Position numbers and translations under genes: made by a program. From DATJXG01 sp035500455 (GTDB lineage Bacteria; Acidobacteriota; Terriglobia; Terriglobales; Acidobacteriaceae), in contig DATJXG010000137.1 of the NCBI GenBank assembly GCA_035500455.1, positions 1 through 7,460 on the forward strand: a DNA stretch of 7,460 nt, in the 5' to 3' direction. The notes beneath the pieces were generated by a model. That model searched no databases, was not told where the DNA came from, and saw only the letters and a program-made list of their open reading frames with translations. Positions 1 through 6,749 of the stretch are shown piece after piece; within the stretch, counting starts at the first letter, position 1, and the number at the start of each line of letters is the position of its first letter.

Positions 1-117
1 GCTAGAGTTGGATTCGTCGATAGACGCCAGACCCGGACGGTACTGAATTCTGGCCAGGTTGCCGGCGAGACGCTGGCGCTACCCTGCCGTTCGAGACGCC
101 CGGCGCTACGGAGAACC
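1..117. other. Left-edge stretch without a complete gene
   Basis: No complete gene is visible. The frame of the transporter that starts at 118 is open back to base 1 but holds no ATG, GTG or TTG before 118, so a start to the left of the window cannot be excluded from this sequence alone. A second forward frame ends in TGA at 44-46 and could be the tail of an upstream gene, but about 14 codons are too few to judge. A GGAG at 110-113 is the likely ribosome binding site for the gene at 118. No convincing promoter is seen. Confidence 0.4.
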
Positions 118-1389
118 TTGACCTTTTCCCAACGCTTCGAGGAAATCCGCACCGGGTTTGAGCGGCCCTTCTGGGTCGCGAATATCAGCGAGCTTTTTGA
201 GCGGCTATCCTACTACGCGGCGTTCGCATCGCTGGCGCGGTACCTCCACGAGAGCCTGAACTTTCGCCTCGAACAGGCGAGCAGCCTGACCGGGCTGTTT
301 GGCGGACTGGTGTGGTTCCTGGCGGCGTTCGGCGGGGCGCTGGCTGACCGCATGGGCTTCCGGCGCTCCCTCTCGCTGGCTTACTTGATCCTGAGCTGCT
401 CGTACTTTCTGCTGGGTTCGATTGCCGCGCCCTGGCTGGCGCCGGTGCGCAATGCCATGCCGCTGATCGTGCTGGTCACGATTGTGCTTATGCTTCCGGC
501 GCTGGGCATTGCGCTGGTGAAGCCGTGCGTGGTGGGCACGACGGCGCGGGCGTCGAAGGAAAATGTCCGCTCCATCGGCTACTCCATTTACTACACGCTG
601 GTGAATGTGGGCAGCACTGCCGGGCCGTATCTGGCCTCGTGGGTGCACAAGCACCTGAGCGTGGAGAATGTTTTTCGCATCGCGGCGCTGAGCGTGTTCC
701 TGATGTTTTTCGTGGTGCTGGCGCTGTTTCGCGAACCGCGGCGCGCGGAGGGCTCTCAAGTCCAGAGCCTGCGGCAGACCGCCGCCAATTTTTTCACCGT
801 GCTTTCCAATCCGCGGTTCATGCTCTTCCTGGTGATTTTTTCCGGGTACTGGATCGTGTTCTGGCAGCAGTACATCATTCTTCCGCTCTATATCAGCAGC
901 TACATCAACCCCAAGGCCGATACCGAGCTGATTCTGATCGCCGATCCGCTGACGGTGATCGCGCTGCAGATGGTGGTGAGTTTCCTCACCAAAAAGATGC
1001 CCGCGTTCCGCGCGGTGATCCTGGGTACGCTGATCTCCGGGGTGGCGTGGATGGTGCTGGCGATTCACGGCTCGGTGTTGATGGCGGTAATCGCGCTGAT
1101 CGTGCTGGCGCTGGGCGAGGTCACGCAATCTCCGCGCTACTACGAATACATTTCGCGGCTGGCGCCGCCGGGGCAGCAGGGCACGTACATGGGATTCGCA
1201 TTTTTGCCCATCGGAATTGGCTCGCTGATCGGCGGCTGGTTCTCGGGAATGCTGATTCACCATTTCGGCGAGGTTACGCACCATCCGGAGCGCATGTGGT
1301 GGGCGGTGACGGCGGTGGGGGTGGCGACGGCGGGGTTGCTGTGGATTTACGACAAGACGCTGCGGCCGGCGAATGCGGAAAATGGCTAG
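118..1389 (+). CDS. POT (PTR2)-family-like MFS transporter, probably proton-coupled
   Basis: A 423-residue inner-membrane protein with about 12 hydrophobic segments. Near the N-terminus is E25-x-x-E28-R29-L-x-Y32-Y33, matching the ExxERFxYY signature of proton-dependent oligopeptide transporters (POT/PTR2), with Leu for Phe. Other POT-like sites are a TM4 Lys-Pro (K135-P136), the N163-V-G block around TM5, and a TM10 region with E334 followed by SP and LAP, then a Gly-rich TM11. MFS motif A is at G73-ALADRMGFRR. In studied POTs the equivalents of E25, E28, R29, K135 and E334 take part in proton coupling and peptide-carboxylate binding. At 423 residues it is shorter than typical bacterial POTs (about 480-500), and I see no obvious pair of extra helices in the central loop. 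The start is TTG, chosen because GGAG lies 4 bases upstream and 24 residues before the motif is normal for the family. The substrate is unknown; di- or tripeptides are the family default. It stands alone on this strand, convergent with the genes to its right. Confidence 0.85.
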   Translation: MTFSQRFEEIRTGFERPFWVANISELFERLSYYAAFASLARYLHESLNFRLEQASSLTGLFGGLVWFLAAFGGALADRMGFRRSLSLAYLILSCSYFLLGSIAAPWLAPVRNAMPLIVLVTIVLMLPALGIALVKPCVVGTTARASKENVRSIGYSIYYTLVNVGSTAGPYLASWVHKHLSVENVFRIAALSVFLMFFVVLALFREPRRAEGSQVQSLRQTAANFFTVLSNPRFMLFLVIFSGYWIVFWQQYIILPLYISSYINPKADTELILIADPLTVIALQMVVSFLTKKMPAFRAVILGTLISGVAWMVLAIHGSVLMAVIALIVLALGEVTQSPRYYEYISRLAPPGQQGTYMGFAFLPIGIGSLIGGWFSGMLIHHFGEVTHHPERMWWAVTAVGVATAGLLWIYDKTLRPANAENG

Positions 1390-1440
1390 AAGTGGGTCAT
1401 GAGCGTTGTGGGAGGGCGAGGCTTCGTGTTGCGGGAAAAC

Positions 1441-1598
1441 TTGTCATCCCGAGGTTTGTTATTCCGATAATGTTTGTTATTCCGAGCGAAGCTTGGAATC
1501 TGCAGTTGCGCTGCCTGAAAATGCAGATTCCTCGCTTCGCTCGGAATGACAAGGGTGTGAAGTGGAATAACAAGGGTCTGAAGTGGGATGACAGAAGT
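1441..1598. repeat. Nested inverted repeat (GTCATTCC-type intergenic element)
   Basis: The core is an inverted repeat: arm 1476-1504 and arm 1522-1550 match at 26 of 29 positions when one is reverse-complemented, with a 17-base loop. Outside the core, both sides carry further copies of the outermost module. On the left, TTGTCATCCCGAGG starts at 1441 and TTGTTATTCCGATA at 1456, before the arm module near 1474. On the right there is a 21-base tandem unit (1543-1563 and 1564-1584, 19 of 21 identical) and a 14-base truncated third copy (1585-1598). It lies between two convergent genes. The transcript could fold into a long hairpin that insulates them from read-through, though neither strand shows a U tract typical of an intrinsic terminator. 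I recall near-identical elements scattered through acidobacterial genomes. Confidence 0.8.
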
Positions 1599-1645
1599 GG
1601 ATGCTTTAAACGTAGTTTCTGGGGTTTGAATGCTGCCGGCAGTTC

Positions 1646-1663
1646 GCGGGCGGGGGCGCCCGC
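1646..1663. terminator. GC-rich hairpin just downstream of the CDP-alcohol phosphatidyltransferase gene
   Basis: GCGGGCG (1646-1652) and CGCCCGC (1657-1663) form a perfect 7-bp stem with a 4-base loop, 12 bases beyond the minus-strand stop codon. A second dyad, CTGCCGGCAG, follows at 1633-1642. On the minus strand there is no U run after the stem. On the plus strand ATTTTGC follows a few bases later. It is a plausible but weak bidirectional terminator. Confidence 0.4.
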
Positions 1664-1675
1664 GCCGCATTTTGC

Positions 1676-2320
1676 TTAGGCGGCCTGGCCGGTCTTGGCG
1701 GCGGCTGTTTCCATCATCCGGGTGCGGGACCAGGTGTACTGAATCCGGTGAATCACGGTGATGGTCGAGAGTACTGCGATAATCCACAGTACCGGGGCCA
1801 TGCGGTTGAACAGCGCCCCCAGGATCACCAGCACCAGGCGTTCGGGACGCTCCATGAAGCCGACGCGGCAGGAGCCGATGAGCGACTCGGCGCGGGCGCG
1901 GCTGTAGCTCACCATGATGGCGCTGATCATCACGTAGGCCGAGAGGGCGACGTAGAAGAAGCGGTCGCCGCGGGCGTAGAAAACCAGCAGGCCGAAGAAC
2001 TGCGAGGCGTCACTGTAGCGGTCGATGACCGAATCGAAGAACGCTCCGAAGCGGGTGACGCGGTTGGTGGCGCGGGCCACCTGGCCGTCCACCAGGTCGA
2101 AAAATCCTGAGCCGATAATCACCAGCCCGGCATAACGAAACATCACTGCCTGGTTATCAGCATTGGCGTAGCCGAAGAGAAGCGCCGCCACCGTGTTCAC
2201 CACCAGCCCCATAAACGTGAGCACGTTGGGGTTGATGCGCGATAGCGCCAGCCAGCGCACGATGGCGTCGAGCAGTACGCCGCAGGCACGCCCGAAGGCG
2301 CTGGTCCAGGTGCGCGCCAT
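1676..2320 (-). CDS. CDP-alcohol phosphatidyltransferase, PIP/archaetidylinositol-phosphate-synthase-like
   Basis: A 214-residue integral membrane enzyme with the full CDP-alcohol phosphatidyltransferase signature: D75-x2-D78-G79-x2-A82-R83-x8-G92-x3-D96-x3-D100. These Asp residues bind the divalent metals and the CDP-diacylglycerol, and D100 is the presumed general base. The reaction replaces CMP with a polyol or polyol-phosphate headgroup. About six hydrophobic segments are visible. The block SYSRARAESLIGS followed by V153-GFMERPERL resembles phosphatidylinositol-phosphate synthases and archaetidylinositol-phosphate synthases more than PgsA or PssA, so an inositol-phosphate-type acceptor is my best guess; the headgroup remains unproven. 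The ATG shares one base with the greA stop (TGATG), indicating translational coupling to greA and explaining why no separate ribosome binding site is needed. It is the last gene of that unit, followed by a GC-rich hairpin. Confidence 0.88.
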   Translation of the reverse strand: MARTWTSAFGRACGVLLDAIVRWLALSRINPNVLTFMGLVVNTVAALLFGYANADNQAVMFRYAGLVIIGSGFFDLVDGQVARATNRVTRFGAFFDSVIDRYSDASQFFGLLVFYARGDRFFYVALSAYVMISAIMVSYSRARAESLIGSCRVGFMERPERLVLVILGALFNRMAPVLWIIAVLSTITVIHRIQYTWSRTRMMETAAAKTGQAA

Positions 2321-2817
2321 CAGGCTTCCGCTCCGGTCTCGGGTGTCGCGGCCTCGTCGTGGATGGTGGTGAGGTGCAGCACTTCCATCTCGCGCGTGCC
2401 GTTGGGGGTGACGATGTGGGCGGTGTCGCCAACTTTCTTGTTCAGCAAGGCGCGGCCAATTGGCGAAGTGGTCGAAATCTTGCCCGCCGCCACGTCGGAT
2501 TCTTCGCTGGTTACCAGCTTGTACTCGACTTCAGTGTTCTTCTCGTTGTCATGCACGCGAACGGTCGAACCCAGCCCCACTTTGTCCCGGGGGATGTTGT
2601 TCATATTTATGAGCGACAGATCGGCGATGCGACGCCCCAGCTGGCGCAGGCGGGCCTTGACAAACTCCTGCCGCTGCTTGGCCATGTGATACTCGGCGTT
2701 CTCGCTCAGGTCGCCTAGCGCGGCCGCCTTCTTGATCTCACGCGGAAGGTCGTGGACCAGTTCGTGCTCCAGCGCGTTCATTTCATCCTGCAACTTTCGC
2801 TTGATTTGGTCAGTCAT
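2320..2817 (-). CDS. greA: Transcription elongation factor GreA
   Basis: A 165-residue cytoplasmic protein that binds the RNA polymerase secondary channel and stimulates cleavage of backtracked RNA. The N-terminal coiled-coil hairpin (residues about 3-75) carries the tip motif G35-D36-L-S-E39-N-A-E42-Y43, whose D36 and E39 correspond to the acidic residues that position the catalytic metal. The FKBP-like C-terminal domain (about 80-152) includes SPIGRALLNKKVGD and the final V-x-P-N-G-x-R-E-M-E-V-L strand. About a dozen Ala/Glu-rich residues form a short tail. Length is normal for GreA (about 155-165). The ATG at 2817 is preferred because starting at the next Met (residue 13) would cut the first coiled-coil helix. 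No Shine-Dalgarno sequence lies before it; instead a TATAAT sits 10 bases upstream. The stop overlaps the next gene by one base (TGATG). Confidence 0.95.
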   Translation of the reverse strand: MTDQIKRKLQDEMNALEHELVHDLPREIKKAAALGDLSENAEYHMAKQRQEFVKARLRQLGRRIADLSLINMNNIPRDKVGLGSTVRVHDNEKNTEVEYKLVTSEESDVAAGKISTTSPIGRALLNKKVGDTAHIVTPNGTREMEVLHLTTIHDEAATPETGAEA

Positions 2818-2827
2818 GCTCGCAGCG

Positions 2828-2833
2828 ATTATA
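2828..2833 (-). promoter_or_regulatory. Candidate -10 box of greA (short-leader or leaderless transcript)
   Basis: A perfect TATAAT reads on the minus strand, with ten bases between it and the greA ATG. A normal start site 6-7 bases downstream of the box would leave a leader of only about 3-4 bases, consistent with the missing Shine-Dalgarno. No good -35 hexamer is seen 16-18 bases further upstream, so the call rests on the -10 match and its position. Confidence 0.4.
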
Positions 2834-2903
2834 AACCCAAGAAGCGGCTGGGAGAGCGGCTCCGGGCGCGAACTCGAAGATCACCCCGAAGCTCGATGGC
2901 TAG

Positions 2904-2913
2904 CACTTAAGTG
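2904..2913. other. Perfect 10-bp palindrome CACTTAAGTG
   Basis: CACTTAAGTG is a perfect dyad 87 bases upstream of the greA ATG, in a gene-free stretch. It could be an operator or chance; no second copy is present in the window. The rest of 2834-3000 shows no gene or other clear structure. Confidence 0.2.
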
Positions 2914-3010
2914 GCTTGTGTTTCATGTGCTTACGAACGCAAGACAGACCGTTCTAGGTTTAGGGGCACCCTTTCGTGCTCGTAGTCGCAGTCTCGCGCG
3001 ACAGTAGTTA

Positions 3011-3133
3011 GCTTCTCTGCTTTCTTGGCGGCTGTCCTTGGCGGCCTCGGCGTTTTGAGAATTTGCCTTTGCGGATGCCGCAACAAACCTTAGAAGGCGG
3101 AGATCGCGAAGAACGGCCGCCGAGAGCGCCGAG
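3011..3133. repeat. Pair of inverted, degenerate GCCGCCAAG-type repeats
   Basis: The gene-free stretch 2818-3180 holds two clusters of the same module in opposite orientation. The left cluster (about 3011-3055) contains TTGGCGGC twice (3025-3032 and 3038-3045). The right cluster (about 3094-3133) reads GGCGGAGATCGCGAAGAAC and then CCGCCGAGAGCGCCGAG. The modules resemble the GCGAAGATCGC repeat at 6837-6880. The two clusters could pair partly through GGCGGC and GCCGCC. The element lies between the end of lipB and the start of greA. I see no ORF with family-like content here. Confidence 0.5.
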
Positions 3134-3180
3134 TCAATGTACCTAGCTATTAATTTTGGGGGATTGGAGCGGGGATTGAC

Positions 3181-4056
<876 letters not shown>

Positions 4057-4059
<3 letters not shown>

Positions 4060-4138
4060 GGATTTACGCGGATTGGCACGGATTTAAAACCTGAGACAAG
4101 TATTTCACCATCGAGGCACGGAGACCTGGAGAAAAAGA
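4057..4138. repeat. Tandem CACGGATTTA repeat followed by a GGCACGGAGA-type repeat
   Basis: Three 10-bp units lie head to tail: CACGGATTTA (4057-4066), CGCGGATTGG (4067-4076) and CACGGATTTA (4077-4086). After a 20-base gap, 4107-4138 reads as a degenerate CACC...GAGGCACGGAGAC...GGAGAAAAA element. I recall both patterns as widespread intergenic repeats in Acidobacteriota, Planctomycetota and Verrucomicrobiota. The first unit overlaps the GTG start codon of lipB. The pair fills almost the whole gap between hicB and lipB. Confidence 0.75.
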
Positions 4139-4142
4139 CCCC

Positions 4143-4358
4143 CTAGGCCGGAACTTCTACATAGGTGGAATAGCTGCGCGGGGCGGGAATTGCTTCCCCA
4201 TTTCTTGCCAGCCCATCGAGATGGAAGGCAATGGCTTCCTGCATCTGGCCCTCCACTTCTTTGCGAGTCTTTCCTGTGGCTACGCAGCCGTCGAGGTCTG
4301 GCGAGTAAGCGGAGTAGCCGGTTCCTGTTGGTTCCACCACGATCAGATATTTTTTCAT
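4143..4358 (-). CDS. hicB: HicB-family antitoxin (type II toxin-antitoxin)
   Basis: A 71-residue protein with the single-domain HicB (partial RNase H-like) pattern: an initial strand MKKYLIVVEP, then G12-TGYSAYSPDLDGCVATG, then the helix R32-KEVEGQMQEAIAFHLDGL and a closing GEAIPAP segment. HicB normally binds and neutralises the HicA mRNA interferase. This short form has no C-terminal helix-turn-helix or ribbon-helix-helix, so DNA binding is not evident. Its ATG overlaps the ancestral hicA stop (ATGA), the usual coupling in hicAB. Because of the hicA frameshift, the reading frame is also open upstream to 4544, so ribosomes starting at hicA would make a 133-residue fusion ending in HicB. I prefer 4358 as the true start because family similarity begins exactly there. 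The next gene on this strand is lipB. Confidence 0.85.
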   Translation of the reverse strand: MKKYLIVVEPTGTGYSAYSPDLDGCVATGKTRKEVEGQMQEAIAFHLDGLARNGEAIPAPRSYSTYVEVPA

Positions 4359-4544
4359 TTCTTTAAGGCCGCCTGTTTTAACACACTGTTGAGAGTTCCT
4401 TGCCCCAGATCGTCCCCTGGCTTGCCAGGTACAGTGACCACGCCCGCTTTTGTCGAGTGCTTGAATTTGGCGGTGGCTCCCGCGCGTACGGTCCAGATAC
4501 CAACCGTCCTGCTCAAGCAGTTTGATGACGTCACGCACTTTCAT
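4355..4544 (-). pseudogene. hicA: hicA toxin gene, disrupted by a one-base insertion
   Basis: From the ATG at 4544 the frame gives a typical HicA start, MKVRDVIKLLEQDGW, with the catalytic-type G22-S23-H24-R25-Q26. Family similarity then stops in that frame and resumes one frame over as FKHSTKAGVVTVPGKPGDD, continuing to LNSVLKQAALKK and a TGA at 4357-4355. Removing one base from the AAA run (TTT at 4466-4468 on the plus strand) would give an intact 62-residue HicA overlapping hicB by ATGA. As it stands, the second strand and C-terminal helix of the double-stranded-RNA-binding-like fold are lost, so the mRNA interferase should be inactive. A sequencing or assembly error in the short A run is the main alternative. 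The gene starts 29 bases after the end of the GT51-like gene; no strong Shine-Dalgarno is seen. Confidence 0.88.
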
Positions 4545-4573
4545 TTTAAACCGTCACAGCAACTGCCAGGACA

Positions 4574-5146
4574 TTAGCGCGCAGCGGCATATGCGTGGAG
4601 GAGTCTTTCTTTGGTGGCTCGAAGGTGCTCCGGATGCAGTGTGGGAGAATTTCCGCGCGGGGAAATCCCGATTGCGATGATCTCGGCTATTTCATCAAGC
4701 CTCAAGGCATCAGGATGTCTGCCGAAGTAAGACTCGGATGACTCGGAGAATCCGGTCCCATTTTCATAAGGCAGGTAGTGGCAATAGAACGAAAGCCGCT
4801 TCGCCTTTCCGAAGTGGACGCTCAGAAACACGTGCCACATGAACGAATGGTAATGCCACTCCGACATTCGCATCGGGCGGCTGCTCATGGCCTGCGGATA
4901 ACCCCTGATTTCCCAAAGCAAACTGCTTGCTGCAAAATCGTCTCCCTTTCGGCCCTCCACTTTCGAAATGAAATCCTGCACTGCAGGAGGCGGCTCCCGA
5001 TCCTCCGCGTTCATCCGATCATAAACTGCATTGATTCTCGGGAGGTAGGGGCGAAATTCGTGCCACTCGTAGTAGCCGAGGAACAGGATCACAGTGACGA
5101 CCAGAACGCTGAGCGAAAGAACGCCGACCTTGGCCACCTTACGCAT
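4574..5146 (-). CDS. Membrane-anchored protein resembling the C-terminal part of a GT51 peptidoglycan transglycosylase
   Basis: A 190-residue protein with one N-terminal membrane segment (about 7-25), a short basic start (MRKVAK) and the rest probably outside the membrane. Residues about 98-188 resemble the later part of the GT51 fold: a helix of the Q-Q-L/N-L-F-L-S kind (SFMWHVFLSVHF), then a YLPYENGTGFSESSESYFGR block, L148-RLDEIAEIIAI, S162-PRGNSPTLHPE and a final basic helix. These correspond to the Y-x-N...G...A...YFGK, L-x-E-A-A-L-L-A and P...P-x-x-P blocks of transglycosylases. The catalytic EDxxFxxH motif is not seen; at the comparable place the sequence is V63-E64-GRKGDDF, so activity is doubtful. 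Its ATG lies inside the end of lpdA (8-base overlap, ATGCGTAA), implying coupled translation. The similarity is by eye and moderate; if wrong, it is an uncharacterised anchored protein. Confidence 0.6.
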   Translation of the reverse strand: MRKVAKVGVLSLSVLVVTVILFLGYYEWHEFRPYLPRINAVYDRMNAEDREPPPAVQDFISKVEGRKGDDFAASSLLWEIRGYPQAMSSRPMRMSEWHYHSFMWHVFLSVHFGKAKRLSFYCHYLPYENGTGFSESSESYFGRHPDALRLDEIAEIIAIGISPRGNSPTLHPEHLRATKERLLHAYAAAR

Positions 5147-6557
5147 TAATCGCCAAGCCGTACACGCTGTTCGATGCGTCCAGCATGGCCTCCGCCAGCG
5201 TCGGGTGGGCGTGGATGGTCCACATCAAATCCTCCACCGTGGCTTCCAGTTCCATTGCCGTCACCGCCTCGGCGATCAGCTCTGTGGCCTGCGGACCGAT
5301 GATGTGCACGCCGAGAATTTCTCCGTACTCAACATCGGAGACGATCTTGATGAAGCCTTCATGCTGGCCCACGATGGAGGCCCGCGAATTCGCGGTGAAG
5401 GGGAACTTCCCTACCTTTACGGTGTGGCCTGCTTCTTTGGCCTTAGCTTCGGTGAGGCCGACGCTGCCGATTTCGGGATGGCAATAGGTGCAGTTGGGAA
5501 TCTTCAGCAGGTCGATCGGTTTGCCTTCTTTGCGCGCGATCTTGGTCACCGCGACGATGCCTTCCATCGCACCCACGTGCGCCAGTTGCGGCGTCCCCAG
5601 CACGATATCGCCGATGGCGTAGATGCCGGGCTCGGCGGTTTGCATCCATTGATCGGTCTTGATGAAGCCGCGGTCGGGCTTGATCTTTGTTTTATCCAAC
5701 CCAACACCATCGGTGCGCGGTTTGCGGCCTACGGCGATCAGAATTCTCTCGGCTTCGATCTTTTGCTGCTTGCCATCCACGATGAACGTGACCGCGATGC
5801 CGGATTTCATCTGGTCAATCTTTTCGACTTTCGCGCCGGTGTGGAAGTTGATGCCGCGCTTGCGGTACACGCGTGCCAGTTCCTTCGAGATGTCTTCATC
5901 TTCAATGGGAACCAGCCGCGGCAGCATTTCCAGAATAGTGACCTCCGAGCCGAACGAGCGGAAGATCGAGGCAAACTCCACTCCCACCGCTCCCGCCCCC
6001 ACGATCACCAGCGATTTGGGAATTTCCGGCAAACCCAGAATCTCGATATTCGTAAGCACCCGCTCGCCCGCTTCCAGGCCGGGGATCATGCGGGCTTCGG
6101 AGCCGCTGGCGAGGATGACGTTTTTCGCCTTGATGGTGCTGGTCTTGCCGTCGCCTGCTTTCACTTCAATGTTGAACACGCCCGCCTGCGCCGGACCGGT
6201 GAGCTTGCCGTAGCCGCGCACGGTTTCCACTTTGTTCTTCTTCATCAGGAAGTCGAGGCCCTTGGTGTGCTTGGTCACGATCTTGGACTTGCGCTCCTGG
6301 ATGGCCGCCCAGTTGAGCTTGCGCGCGTCCACACCCTCGATGCCGTATTCTTTCGCTTCTTTGAGGTGGTCCCAGAGTTCGGCGTTGAACAGCAGGGCCT
6401 TGGTGGGGATGCAGCCCACGTGCAGGCAGGTGCCGCCAAGGACGGGGTCTTTCTCGATCAGGGCGGTTTTCAGGCCATATTGTCCGGCGCGGATGGCGGC
6501 TGTGTATCCCGCCGGGCCGCTGCCGAGAATTGCGACATCGTACGTGGTTTCGGGCAA
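5139..6557 (-). CDS. lpdA: Dihydrolipoyl dehydrogenase (E3)
   Basis: A 472-residue cytoplasmic FAD disulfide oxidoreductase that reoxidises dihydrolipoyl groups of pyruvate, 2-oxoglutarate and branched-chain dehydrogenase complexes and the glycine cleavage system, passing electrons to NAD+. Seen in order: the FAD-binding G12-S-G-P-A-G17; the redox disulfide in G41-GTC44-LHVGC49-IPTK; the NAD-binding V186-GAGAVGVEFASIF with E210 at the end of the second strand, favouring NAD over NADP; the second FAD motif A314-IGD317; and the C-terminal dimerisation domain with H449-A-H451-P-T-L-A-E456, where H451 and E456 are the catalytic base pair supplied to the partner subunit. Length is typical. The start is TTG at 6557, supported by a perfect AAGGAG seven bases upstream. 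The 3' end overlaps the GT51-like gene by eight bases. lipB, downstream on the same strand, serves the same cofactor. Confidence 0.97.
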   Translation of the reverse strand: MPETTYDVAILGSGPAGYTAAIRAGQYGLKTALIEKDPVLGGTCLHVGCIPTKALLFNAELWDHLKEAKEYGIEGVDARKLNWAAIQERKSKIVTKHTKGLDFLMKKNKVETVRGYGKLTGPAQAGVFNIEVKAGDGKTSTIKAKNVILASGSEARMIPGLEAGERVLTNIEILGLPEIPKSLVIVGAGAVGVEFASIFRSFGSEVTILEMLPRLVPIEDEDISKELARVYRKRGINFHTGAKVEKIDQMKSGIAVTFIVDGKQQKIEAERILIAVGRKPRTDGVGLDKTKIKPDRGFIKTDQWMQTAEPGIYAIGDIVLGTPQLAHVGAMEGIVAVTKIARKEGKPIDLLKIPNCTYCHPEIGSVGLTEAKAKEAGHTVKVGKFPFTANSRASIVGQHEGFIKIVSDVEYGEILGVHIIGPQATELIAEAVTAMELEATVEDLMWTIHAHPTLAEAMLDASNSVYGLAINA

Positions 6558-6564
6558 AGACGTG

Positions 6565-6570
6565 CTCCTT
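6565..6570 (-). promoter_or_regulatory. Shine-Dalgarno AAGGAG fixing the TTG start of lpdA
   Basis: AAGGAG reads on the minus strand and ends seven bases before the TTG at 6557. There is no competing in-frame ATG at the expected N-terminus, so this site decides the start. Confidence 0.85.
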
Positions 6571-6603
6571 GAATGATGGGAACTAACCTACAAGAGACAG
6601 ATG

Positions 6604-6616
6604 TTGCGGAACGCAA
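6604..6616. other. Short perfect dyad TTGCGGAACGCAA upstream of lpdA
   Basis: Two 5-base arms (TTGCG and CGCAA) surround GAA, about 47 bases upstream of the lpdA start. The position suits an operator or a leader hairpin, but a 5-bp dyad can arise by chance. A TAGAAT on the minus strand slightly further upstream (near 6625-6630) is a weak -10 candidate without a clear -35. Confidence 0.2.
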
Positions 6617-6698
6617 AGATGATTCTAGACCAGGGTGGCAGCGCAGTTCGATGGGTTTCCGTTGTGCGCCTTCCCTGTTTGCAGATGCAGGCTGAAAG

Positions 6699-6749
6699 CA
6701 ACCACTAAGGACACGAAGGTACGCGAAGGAAATACCACGAAGGAAATCT
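6699..6749. repeat. Degenerate CACGAAGG-type short-period repeat
   Basis: The stretch reads ACCACTAAGGACACGAAGG, then ACGCGAAGGAAATACCACG and AAGGAAAT, that is, repeated (C)ACGAAGG modules spaced by a few bases. I recall the same pattern in intergenic regions of several soil phyla. It lies in the 413-base gap between the histone-like gene and lpdA, where I see no credible gene. Confidence 0.7.

Noticed and set aside
205..1284. Long minus-strand open frame (359 codons) opposite the transporter
   Set aside because: Its translation is rich in Arg, His and Gln with no family-like motif. It is the antisense shadow of a GC-rich membrane-protein gene whose own frame has clear POT motifs.
1441..1598. 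CRISPR-like array
   Set aside because: The units are palindromic and nested, with 15-21 base spacing and no unique spacers of regular length.
1386..1787. 133-codon minus-strand frame across the convergent gap
   Set aside because: It translates the inverted repeat and the end of the phosphatidyltransferase gene in the wrong frame; the repeated VIPL/VIPS peptides come from the DNA repeat.
4460..4475. Programmed ribosomal frameshifting in hicA
   Set aside because: The site (CCAAATTC) is not a known slippery heptamer, and no downstream stem or upstream internal Shine-Dalgarno is apparent. A +1 shift would be needed, which is rare in bacteria.
4143..4544. A single intended 133-residue HicA-HicB fusion protein
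   Set aside because: The middle third has no HicA similarity in that frame, whereas the shifted frame restores HicA fully and ends in the standard ATGA overlap. The fusion is better explained as the result of a frameshift.
5094..6572. 492-codon plus-strand frame opposite lpdA
   Set aside because: A His/Arg/Asp-rich antisense shadow of lpdA with no motif; the minus strand carries every expected dihydrolipoyl dehydrogenase signature.
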